NCBI GenBank assembly: GCA_949987705.1
Contig: OX465282.1
Coordinates: 61,253,922-61,317,921, forward strand
Source of the DNA: Thereva unica
Taxonomy: Eukaryota > Arthropoda > Insecta > Diptera > Therevidae
Direction of reading: 5' to 3'
DNA length: 64,000 nucleotides
Of this stretch, positions 1-9,959 are shown in pieces (within the stretch, counting starts at the first letter, position 1; each line of letters starts with the position of its first letter). Under the pieces are notes generated by a model. It did not search any database. It saw only the letters and a list, made by a program, of their open reading frames with translations, and was not told the origin of the DNA. The position numbers were made by a program, and so were the translations under genes.

Positions 1-165
1 CCTTGTCAGGTATCTGTCTTGGCCGAGGCAATGGCTTTCTTGTACAATTTTAGGCAATCTTTGTTAGGCTGCCAAAGGCTTTGTTTGTAACAGTTATTTA
101 AGGTCTCTCTTGTTAACTTCCTCAGTTTCGAGAGATCTTCATTCCAGCACGGGGTAGTGATGAGA
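1..165 (-). pseudogene. R1/LOA-like non-LTR retrotransposon fragment (endonuclease-RT linker)
   Basis: Read on the minus strand, this stretch gives about 50 codons with the motif CWNEDLSKLRKLTRETLNN followed by KLYKKAIASAKTDT and then a stop. A Trp-rich 'CWN.DL..LR' block ahead of a basic helix is the usual linker between endonuclease and reverse transcriptase in R1/LOA-type elements. Neither catalytic domain is in the window. It is a short dead fragment whose 3' direction runs off the left edge. The clade assignment is tentative. Confidence 0.5.
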
Positions 166-1335
166 AAAATGGTCTAGGTTTTGAAGTCTTGTGTTAGCCT
201 TGCACATTCAGCAAGATCAAGATTTAGCTATGATTGCAAGACCAAGACCAACAGCAAGACTTTCGCAAGAGTCTCGCATAATTCTTACAAACACTATTAG
301 TCCAGTCAATTTAGACATCCGAGGGTACATAAATTCGCACCAAGCTGAAAATTGGTAGGATTGTTTAAAGCACCGTTATAAATGAAATCTAAAAAGTCCC
401 CATCGATCCGGCACCTGGAACCTGGGTTTACTCGGGGTCAAAGGTCACAAAAATGAATTTTTGCGATTTTCAGCAAAACGGTAACTTTTATCATAAAATA
501 GTGTTTACAAAGTTTGTAGATTATGCGATTACCTACAAAAAAGGATCTTATACATTTTCCCGTACGAATTATCATTCATGAGATATCGCCGTTTTAAAGA
601 TTTACATAAAGCACTCATATCCCCTCACTTGCAACTTGTATGGCCGAATTGCCATTTACTTAAACTTTAATAACTTCTAGACCGATTATAGTAGAGCAAC
701 GTAATTAGGCTCATCTTTTAGGTAAATGTGTATTCTTTTATGTGAAAGAAATAACAGAAACCTGAGTGACTCCGTTTAGAAGATATGTAGGTTCAAAGTA
801 TGGGCAAACTGCTGAAAAACGACATTTCATCTTGTCCGAACCGATGGAGGTATCCCCTCGTTACTTACTTCTCCATGCTCTCTCGTGACCCATCCCTCCA
901 CCTTTGTTATGAGCCTGTGGGTTCATCGACCGAGGGTAAACGCATTCTACTTCCTTTGCCACTACTGAAATAAACTTCACTTCTAAATTATGCTCACTTC
1001 CTAGCTTCTTTTTCTAGTTGTTACTCAATTGAATTGAGCGGGTTTCAGTTACTGAAATATAATGCAAAGAATTTCGGGCAAATACAACATCAATGGTGGT
1101 GCCGTGTCGTGTTTTTGAAACCAATCGATCATTATTCATGATTAACTTGGAGAAAATTAATAGGTGGATCCGAATCTTCACCTATGCCAAGAAATTCTGC
1201 TCAGTCTTTTGTGTACGGCCATAACACTTATTTCAAAAATTAGTTTTTTGATTTGGAGTAATGTATACTGCTATCACAACTTGTAAATTGAGACTCACTG
1301 AGCTAACATCTCAATAGTTCAAAATTAAATCTGAA
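166..1335. other. No gene recognised; AT-rich sequence
   Basis: I see no supported coding region. Near 190-290 there is a loosely repeated CAAGACC-type motif. Around 420-800 lies noncoding sequence of the kind dispersed in insect genomes, with a 'GAGATATCGCCG' phrase at about 580 that resembles phrases near 5044 and 5670. No terminal repeats were found. Confidence 0.5.
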
Positions 1336-1758
1336 GCCCCTAAGGCTTCATTCTAGGCCCCAAGCTTTTCAATATATTTATACACGACTTCCCCACAAAA
1401 TTACCCTCCTTAACCCAATTTGCATACAATACGCTGACGATACACTTGTTTGGGATACAAGTGTGTCACCTATTAAAGCCACGGAAAAACTCCAAACACA
1501 TGTCAACAAAATAATAGATTACTAGATAAATGGAGGAACATTGAAATTAATCAGGGGAAAAGTTTAATAAAATGCTTCAAGAATTCCTCAGATAAAGGAA
1601 ATAGAAGCGCGCCACGTGAATCAAAACGCTGCAAAATAGCCATTAATGGTCACACAATTCTACACAAATATTTTATGAAGTACCTGGGAGTCCAGATGCA
1701 TCACAGATTCAAGTAGAACCCACACTTAAGATTCAAAATGAAAAACGCCTTCATAAAA
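1336..1758 (+). pseudogene. Jockey-like reverse transcriptase fragment, left part
   Basis: The plus strand encodes a degraded RT palm and thumb: an 'ILGPKLFNIFIHDFP' block, then the catalytic YADDTLVW (frameshifted by a short duplication just before it), an in-frame stop, and the downstream KYLGVQMHHRFK block. The order catalytic box, then YLGV, is standard for Jockey-superfamily RTs. The reading stops at the RTE-like insertion beginning at 1765 and resumes beyond 3762. The element is 5'-truncated and dead. Confidence 0.65.
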
Positions 1759-1764
1759 GTAGCA

Positions 1765-3756
1765 TCATCATCATCTGTAGCACTACAGCCTATTATTGGC
1801 CTTGGCTTCCTCCAACATTTCTCTCCATGCCCGTTCAGTTCCTGGCTAATGCCTTCCAGTTGCGTACGCCTAACTTTACTAAATCTTCCTCAACGGAGTC
1901 CATGTATCGCTTTTTTGGTCGACCTGAATTTCGCTTTCCATCAGGAATTCGATTCAACGCTATTTTTGCGGGGTCGCTATCGTCAAGCCTTTGTACGTGT
2001 GCCACCCATCGCAATCTACTTAATTTTATACTTTTGACAATGTCGGGTATAATTCGTGATTATATCTCCTTCTCCATTCACCGTTTTCGCAGACACCGCC
2101 AAATATTGTACGTAGAATTTTTCTTTCAAAAGTGCCTAGAAGAGTTTCATCAGCCACTTTCAAAGTCCATGCCTCTGATCCAAACATCAGAACGGGCTTG
2201 ATTAGCGTGGTATATAGTTTACACTTCATTCCTCTAGACAAAATGCGTGATGTAAGATGTTGTCGAAGTCCAAAATAGCATCTGTTAGCAACGTTTATTC
2301 TCCTTCTGATCTCCGTTGTCTCACCACTGTCAGCTTGCAATACGGTTCCAAGATACGTAAATTCTTTAACGGTTTCTATATTATATGCATCTATGGTGAT
2401 ATTTTGTCTTGGAGTTGCGTATCTTTTTGAAGTACAAAGATACTTAGTTTTTGCTTCGTTGATGAGCAATCCCATCTTTTTCGCAGCTGCTTCCAGTTTG
2501 ATGAAGGTTTCTTTCACACTCGCAAACGACCTACCTATTAGAGCGACATCATCAGCATAAGCCATCGTTTGTGTTGACTTGTTAAAGATGGATCCCGTTG
2601 TTTCTACCCCAGCGTCTCTCACCAACTTCTCCAACACTATGTTAAATAGGAGGCATGACAGCGCGTCACCTTGTCTCAGGCCTCTCTGTGATGTGAAACT
2701 ATCTGAGAGGTCTCGTTCAACTCGTACTCTGCAACGTACTACCTCGATTGTAGCTTTTGTTACTTCGATTAGGTGTTTTGGAAATCGGAAGCACTCCATA
2801 GCTTCAAATAACTCCTCACGCTTGACGCTGTCATATGCTTGCTTGAAGTTTATAAACAGTACGTGAATATTGATGTTGAACTCCCATGATTTTTCCAAAA
2901 TTCTTCTTAGAGTGGAAATATGGTTTGTAGTAGACCTACCTGGTCGAAAGCCACATTGATAACTACCTATTATGCCTTCTGCGATTGGTAGAAGTTTTTT
3001 GTATAAAATAGTGGAAAGTACTTTACGCTGAGTTGAGGAAAGTAATGCCCCTATAGTTCTCACAAACGAGTTGATCTCCTTTTTTATGCAGGGGGCATAT
3101 CACACCTTCCATCCATTCAAGTGGGATCTTTTTCTGACGCCAGATCGATTCTATAAGTTTATGTAATCCATTCCTTAATCTTGGCCCCCATATTTCCACA
3201 TCTCAATTGCTATGTTATCTTTTCCTGGGGCTTTATTGTTTTTGAGATTCGTCATAGCTTCTTGTACGTCGTCCATTGTAGGGAAATCACTTTCATTAGC
3301 AGCACCAGTATCACTATCATTATTGGTTGGTGCGTTTCTATTTGTGTGATTCACATCACTTTCACTCTCATTTTCGTCGTCTCTATTCAGTAGCTCATTA
3401 AAATACACCCCCCATCTTTCTAAAACCTCTTGTTTTTGGCTCAGGATATTACCGTTTTTGTCTTTACACATCGATACTCTGGGTTTAAACTCTTTACGTT
3501 GCTTGTTCACTTTCTCATATAACTTTCTCACTTCGTTATTATTCCCGAGTTCGTTTATCTCTACAAATTGTTCCTCCAGCCACGTCTTCTCTTTTCTTTT
3601 GTACGTACGTTTTTCTAGTCGTCGTTTTTCCTTATAGGTCGCTCGCTACGGAATTTCTAGTTCTATATCTTTGCAGCATATTAGTATATGCTTCATTCTT
3701 ATCTTTCGTTACTCTAGCAGCGCACTCTTCGTCGAACCAGTCTTGATGTCTTGCTC
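1765..3756 (-). mobile_element. RTE-like non-LTR retrotransposon (family A), 5'-truncated, with 6-bp TSD
   Basis: This minus-strand insertion runs from the RT linker to a 3' tail of GAT repeats (ATCATCATC at about 1764-1775 on the plus strand). It is flanked by GTAGCA at 1759-1764 and 3757-3762, which I read as the TSD. It splits the Jockey-like fragment on either side. A 5'-truncated copy with a simple-repeat tail and TSD is the expected product of target-primed reverse transcription. A second copy of the family is at 35393-36410. Confidence 0.7.
1770..3755 (-). pseudogene. RTE-like ORF2 remnant: linker, reverse transcriptase and C-terminal domain
   Basis: The longest open stretch (2026-3063, 345 codons) holds the RT core: QCGFRPGRSTTNH, FINFKQAYDSV, GLRQGDALSCLLFN, the catalytic YADD of MAYADDVALIGR, then YLGT and FERKILR. 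Upstream, in another frame at 3175-3531, is the 'NLKNNKAPGKDNI' block that opens many RTE RTs. Downstream, to about 1770, another frame carries GRPKKRYMDSVEEDL, typical of the C-terminus. At least two frame breaks and the missing endonuclease make it non-functional. The enzyme would copy element RNA at a nicked target. Confidence 0.75.
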
Positions 3757-3762
3757 GTAGCA

Positions 3763-3990
3763 GCCGTTAATTAATTTTAAAACGCTTCCAAGAGAAACTA
3801 AAACCTTGCTCTATAAGACAATGTATTTTGATAATATATTTTGCAGTCGTAACTTGTACGCAGCCAAAACAATATATGAATCGGAAAAAATTACACCAAT
3901 CCTGACATATATGCTCCAGCTAATGCAAAATAGACTTCTCAAACTAATCACGCACCCGAATGAATAGATAAGAAAAATAGGCAGTGAAGG
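3763..3990 (+). pseudogene. Jockey-like reverse transcriptase fragment, right part
   Basis: After the RTE insertion the plus strand resumes with LPRETKTLLYKT and then LQLMQNRLLKLITHP, the conserved C-terminal region of Jockey-type RTs (transcript-binding thumb, then 'Q...LR.I...P'). The order and orientation match the fragment ending at 1758, so the two are one element interrupted by the family A insertion, with a frame change at the join. Confidence 0.6.
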
Positions 3991-5880
3991 CATTGTGAAA
4001 GCAGTAGCGTTAAGGCCGCCATACCATGATGTATAATACAACCAAAACTATCGATTGTGGGCTGGTCGGCCGATCAAAACTCATTGCGCTTATGGGTTTG
4101 ATGAAATCCTCGATGTACATCCAATTTGACCGTGTATGGCGGCCTTTAGCGAGCGAACTCACGCAAAACGAAATATAAATGAATAGTAAACTTGAAACAC
4201 ATAAAAATATCAGCGATACAAAAATAAAAGCACAGCCAGTTTGGCGCGGCTAATCTATTTGTGCCTTATAAACTACAAATCTTCCTATTCCCACAAAAAA
4301 CCCGAACTCTCGCTTAGCTGAAGACTTCGACATGCAATTTATTTCCCTCCATAGCCTCAGGATAAAAAACCCCTCACTAATCGACATCGTGAACCGACAT
4401 CGTCTACGAATTTTCATATGTAGTCCATTCAAAACGCGGGGGGGGGGGGGGTGTTCCAAAATAACACCGTTAAGAAAATCGAACCCTAAAGGTTTTTGGG
4501 GTCGCTGATCACGAAAATCGAGGTCCCGCGGTCCTAAAATTAGGGCGTCACCCCTAAAAATGCAAAAAAACACCCCTTTTTAGGGGGTTTTCGCGATTAT
4601 TTCAGTAATAATGAAAACTGATGCGATGAAATGCAATTTTTTTAATATTTATTTGCCAAGGTGGTGGATTTATACTGTCAGGCAAAAATAAGTTATTTTC
4701 AACCCTTAAGGGGTTAAAACTACCCCTACAACCCTTTAGGACTACCCCTTATCATAAAGTTCGCCTTCATTTAGTACAAACGAACGTCGTTTAAAGAGAA
4801 AAAAACGGTTCGACCGAATTTTATGAAAATCTTTTCAGATCATATTTTCGTTAATATTCTTCCAACAGCACCTCAACTAAGTCGACATCTTTTATGGTTC
4901 GCGCGATATCGTCCAGGTACAAAAATCATTTATGTCGTTTAAACCAAAAAACAGCTCAACCAAATTTTATAAAAAATCTTTTCAGATCATATTTTCGCTA
5001 ATACGCTTCAAACGACTCATCAACGAAATCGTTATCTTTTTTGGTTCGCGAGATATCGTGCAGGAAAAAATGACCAAATACGTACGCGCACACACACACA
5101 CATACTTCCTCTCAAATTTTTACTTAATGCTCTTGGGACCTTGAAAAATGAAAATACGTTGAAAATTTCGATTTTCATTTTCGGACCGATTACAATAACT
5201 TTCCTATACTGGGAAGTTAAAAATATGAATGAAAATTATTTCTTATGAAACCCTCTAAAAAATTTCTTATTTTTTTTTTGTTAAAATTGAAGGAACAAAA
5301 GTTATAGCCTTTAAAAGATCTATTGTGACTAATTTTTGTGTTCGAAGGCTTATAATTTCTTAAATATTCAATTTACGACAAAATAGCTTAATAATAAATT
5401 GTAGATAATTTAATTCTAAACAGTCTCCATGAAAATTTTCTGTAAGTTGTATTGTTTCGAAGATATAGTAGGCCTGCAGCGTATCCCATTTTTTCGCTAG
5501 AAGTAATGGAAATGAGATAACCGGTTGAGACTAATTGCAATCGATAGAGGATGGAAAAATGCATCTACAGTTGATTTTGGCCGAAGTTTGGACATGGCCA
5601 ACATATAAAAAAATCATGAAAATGCCTTTTTTTCGTTAGTGCGGTTTGAACGAAATTTTCACTTTATCTCGCCATATCTCAGTTGATATTGCAGATATCA
5701 ATGTTAAATTTTAACATAGTCTAGTTTGACCAATTCCCAAAATATAAAATTTTAAGCGAACTGGTTACATCGTTAAGAAACAAAATGAGACTTATTTTTC
5801 TAATCAAAAAGTTGTGTTATAAATTTTTTAAATTCGCTTTTTTGGCTATTGTACATTGTAGGATTTTTTTGTAGGATTTA
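3991..5880. other. No gene recognised; noncoding sequence with small repeats
   Basis: No credible coding sequence. It contains a G homopolymer of about 13 at 4438-4451, a phrase GGTTTTTGGGGTCGCTGAT at about 4492 that recurs at 9.0-9.3 kb, a two-copy tandem duplication (4779-5072), and a short CA run (about 5089-5103). The remaining DNA is AT-rich. Confidence 0.5.
4779..5072. repeat. Two diverged tandem copies of a ~147-bp unit
   Basis: The phrase CTTTTCAGATCATATTTTCG occurs at about 4831 and 4978, and the flanks match between the two positions (TTTAAA start; GGTTCGCG.GATATCGT near the end). The offset is 147 bp. The copies have diverged by scattered substitutions, so the duplication is old. 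No function is visible. Confidence 0.65.
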
Positions 5881-6500
5881 TCCATATATTAAGGTCCCCA
5901 TTTATACACAGATCGCCGGCAGGACTTTTCGCCTTGAGGCCAAGTGTCACCACATACGCACCGGTTGCCAACTGTATCCTCATTAAGTCCAAGAAAACTA
6001 ACAAAAATCTTTGTGTTTGGGCATTTATCGTCAGTTCGTCTGAATATCTGACCTCTATTCACTCTCAAGCCTTGAATTTACGGCAAGAATTCACGCCGTA
6101 TCCATTCGGAATGGAAAGAAAGGCGCGAAAACCATCCACACTCACTTTCGCGCTTGTTCGCGGGTGTTCACGGCGTGAGTCTGGAGCCGCCTTGAATTTT
6201 CGTTAGGGTCATGAATATTTACAACAATATCAAATATCAAAATTTCTGCGCTTGAATTAACAACCTGCTATGCTAAGCGGTTGTTTTCGCCTGTGTTGGT
6301 AGGGAATCATGAATTCACCTGCATGCCACGCTCTGCCAGGAGGATACCTGAAGTATCCTCCCTCAGTCAGACTGAATAATCTGTGGCCTTCATCGGGCCA
6401 AGCCGGGAGACCTGGTCTAAAAGGTCACTGTGTGCCGGCTGTCTGTAAAGGAATGGAGGTCTTCGGTGGAGAAACATGTTTTACTTAATTTAACCCAGTT
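5881..6500. other. Unclassified, less AT-rich block with a small perfect hairpin
   Basis: This block is visibly richer in GC than its surroundings. A stem-loop at 6339-6361 has the arms GGAGGATAC and GTATCCTCC around a 5-nt loop. The open frames here show no recognisable domain. It could be the untranslated leader of a decayed element, but nothing in the sequence proves this. Confidence 0.3.
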
Positions 6501-8619
6501 TTATAGCAATTTTACTCTGTTTCTTGATAAAAAAAATTATGTGATATTTTCCCAGATACTCTCCTCCATGTGAGATTGGGTGAGATTCGGCTCTACAACC
6601 ACCCCCCCCTAACCCCTACACGTAATTAATGAGTGGGAATGGATTAAGAAACACAATTAAACATATTCCTACAATTAAATGTACATAGGCTATTGAAACC
6701 CAGCGGAAAAACTAGCGAAGGGTTACTCAGGTAACCCAAGAATTCATTAATGATTTGTGTAACCGCTTCCATGGTAATTGAAAAATTCTACTGCAAATTT
6801 AGTAAAATGGAGGTATTTACATTGTAATGACTAGGTAAGCGACTAGGTTATGACTTGTGAAATACTTTCGTTGGAAATGTGATGTGCTTTTAATATTCTT
6901 TGTTTTGTCGAAGCCTCTCTTGTCGAGTTTATTCCGTCCTCAAAATTCGTTCGGTGTGGATTGTGGCCAAGTGAAGTCAAAAAGATATCTTGCTAGTAAA
7001 ATTCTCACCAAATGTAGCAGAAATGATATGGTAATTTAGGGTAGTAATGTTTTTAATGCTAAAAAGGGTAGCTAGAAATTTATTCTGCGTGCCTTACGTG
7101 GTAATCTATGTGTTCACTTAATACACTTCACCTCTGAATAAGTCCTCGTCTGTAATGCCTACTTACCGCCCTAGGAGATCCCTATGTAAAAGTAAGCTAT
7201 TATTTCATCACATAGGTAATGGGTCCATCCCGCTTACCTAGCTATTACATTTCCCGCTGGGAAACTACATCCCTACTAATACCACTAGTTGTCTGTTCAT
7301 ACCCAGTACAAAAAATTCGATTGCTTTGCTGTGGATCAAATAACCCAATTAATATTTCTTCCCTATTTTTTTAACGCATATGTATACTTATCCACTAGAA
7401 TATGCACTACTTTTAACAATTCACTAAGCAGTTCCTAGAACTACCTGTACATAATTACAATAGTAACTTGTAATTTATGCCAAATGTGCTACTATTGATA
7501 TTGGGACCTGTTGCTTACTCAAATAACTGCCACCTGCCCATGTATGACTTTTGCATTATGGTGTAATATGACGATAGTAAAAACTAATCAAAATCCGAAT
7601 TTGTTCTTTAAATTTAATTCTAAATAATTTGTGTCACATAAATTAAAACAGGCCACGGAAGAAAGCAACGAAAAAATCATTGGACTAAAGGATGAGTCAC
7701 CACAGCATTTCTGGAAGAAACCGCGCCAAATTATTCAGAGGGAATCGCTGTTATGTAATGCACGTATCGTATATTACCGCAGCCTATCGGAACAGCATAA
7801 TATCAACAAAACTGGTCCCCTTAGCATATAGTAAACAAAAACACAGCATAACTGGTAAATATATAAAATACATATATGTATGTATATAAACAAGTCAACG
7901 TCGATGGTCTCAACACTTACCGGTCCTCACCTGTGCCGCAAATGCGAGAGAGAGTGATTAATTCCCAGCTATAGAATACCCAGAAAGGGTCTTCAAAATT
8001 CCTACAATGCGAACCCTTCAATCAAAGAAGAGCAAACTGCATCATGTCGGATACTACAAAAAATGCATTCCCATGCATTTAACAAAAGATGGACCCCTTG
8101 GTGGGATTTAAGATAAATTTTTTTACCTTTTTTTGTGTACCTTTGATGTCCAAGGAAGTTTTTACCTCAAATGATTGCCCAGCAACTTGGATAGAAGAAT
8201 TCTATTCAAAAGTGTGCACGCAGAGAGATGATTCATTCCTGTTGAATCAGGTGTTGTGGATGTAATGTAACGCATGAAGTGGAGGAGAATTTCCAGCTTG
8301 CGTTGCAGGTGTCTCTATATAGAATCGAAGGGGTATAGGAGCCTATGTGGTAGGTGGGTGCCTCTATTTCCTATTTTGTGTACATAAGAAAGAATTTTGA
8401 ATTGTGCACAGTCAAGAGTTAAAAATGTTCTCTTCTCGTAGTCTTGTTAGATAATTTTTACGATAGCTAAATATTATGAAATGTGCAACTTACATTTAAA
8501 TGTTTGAATGAACAAAGAGATTGATTGCAGTTTGTTATATAATATTGAATAGCAGGCTTCATTTCTACAGGGATGACGGGATAAAGGTATTTGTTCTTAT
8601 CGATCTTCATCTATAATTC
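6501..8619. other. No gene recognised; one weak inverted-repeat candidate
   Basis: No supported gene. CCCAGCGG at 6699 and its inverse CCGCTGGG at 7254-7261 are flanked by AAA on both sides and may bound a MITE of about 560 bp, but the inverted repeat is only about 10 bp. The rest is AT-rich without recognisable structure. Confidence 0.3.
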
Positions 8620-8935
8620 ATCTTTACTAATATTATAAATGCGAAAGTAACTCTGTCTGTCTGTCTGTTACGCTTTCTAAACCACTGGGCCGATTTTGAT
8701 GAAATTTGCTACAGACATAGTTTATACCTTGGACACGGACATAGGCTACTTTTTATGGAGAAAAAAGGGTTGAAGGGGGTGAAATGGGGTTCAATAAGTT
8801 GTAAGGGGATTTTTTTACTTTACTTTTTTTTATTGTATAAAAAGTAACTGACTGACAGACAACGACAGACAAGACAACGAACAACCTAAACCGCTAGAGT
8901 TTAAGGGCTGAAATTTTGACAGTGCCATCCCTATA
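8620..8935 (+). mobile_element. Helitron-like terminal sequence (tentative)
   Basis: The phrase TTTACTAATATTATAAATGC is followed by GTCTGTCTGTCTG and then 'AAACCACTGGGCCGATTTTG'. This combination is a very common dispersed repeat in insect genomes and resembles the 5' end of Helitron-type elements. A second, weaker version of the CTGACTGACAGACA...CTAAACCGCT string follows at about 8845-8930. No Rep/helicase gene or 3' hairpin was seen, so only the terminus can be suggested. Confidence 0.35.
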
Positions 8936-9029
8936 ATGATGTGAACATCTATAATGACGTGGACATCCACTAAAAAGCGTGGGGCAAAAGGCCGAAAAGC
9001 TGGCCAAAAGTCTTTAACATTAACCAATT

Positions 9030-9345
9030 AATTTGAAATTTGGTATACGGAGGTTTTTGGGGTCGGTGATCTCGAATTTGGTGTCAATTTTTCCATAAAC
9101 AAGATAGCGGCTTCAAAATGGCAACCAAAACTAGTTAAATATCTTTCAAATGCTACAAAACTTGGTATACGGGGGTTTTTGAGGTCGCTGATTACTGATC
9201 ATTTTTTCATAAACAAGATGGCGGCTTCAAAATGGCGACTAAAAGTAGTGAAGGATACCATGTTGCTGCGAAGAGGATTGAAGGATAAGCTACAAAACTT
9301 GGTATACGGAGGTTTTTCGGGTCGCTGATTTCGAATTTATCGGCC
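9030..9345. repeat. Three diverged tandem units, ~120-135 bp
   Basis: Units start with TTGGTATACGG.GGTTTTT at about 9043, 9163 and 9298, each followed by GGTCG.TGAT and, in the first two, AACAAGAT.GCGGCTTCAAAA. The phrasing resembles the 60-62 kb satellite (GGTTTT.GGGGTTCC...AAAATGGCGGA) and the single phrase at about 4492. No coding function is evident. Confidence 0.6.
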
Positions 9346-9959
9346 TTTTTTTATTAAAAAAATAAAATTTTAAATAAAAACTTGTAAAGAAATCACTCCT
9401 GAAAATATTAACCATGTAGTCCAACAAAGGATTTATTGAACGTCTGATGATCTTTACAAGTCGCAAAGAAGTGGATACGAGTATTTTAAATCTTTAAAAC
9501 AGAAAATTCAGAACATTTTTTTGCAAATAATAGTATAATATACAATTTTTTTAAATACTATTTTATGATAACACTTACCATTTAACATGTATTTGCAAAA
9601 AACTGATATTTTGACCCTAAAATTCCTAGATGAAGGGTAGAAAATCGGTAGACTTTATAGCCCCTTATAAGAACCCTAAAAGGAAGCTCTCTGCCACATT
9701 CATTTTAGCCTATACCCAATCACTTCCGCTATTTCGCTTTTTTCGACTTAATTTACCTATGTTGTTTCCGAGCGCAACAAATATAAAGAACATTCCGAAA
9801 AATTTTATGCAGCAGTTTATAAAAACAATATTTATATAAATATGTTATATAATACATACATAACATAATGTAATATGAATACATAAAAAGGTTATTTATA
9901 CATAAATAAGGGAAGGGAATAAACCATAAAATGATGCACTTTTTAAATAAAAACGTCCA
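9346..9959. other. No gene recognised
   Basis: AT-rich sequence with no domain-bearing frame. The short open frames at 9630-9839 and 9753-9977 show no family resemblance. The boundary with the retroelement to the right is not sharp; I place it near 9960-9990, where the endonuclease homology begins. Confidence 0.4.

Noticed and set aside
5089..5103. CA repeat as a promoter or origin signal
   Set aside because: It is a short ordinary microsatellite with no associated structure.
6699..7261. MITE bounded by CCCAGCGG inverted repeats
   Set aside because: Only about 10 bp of inverted repeat, no extended match, and the AAA flanks are trivial in AT-rich DNA; kept only as a weak note.
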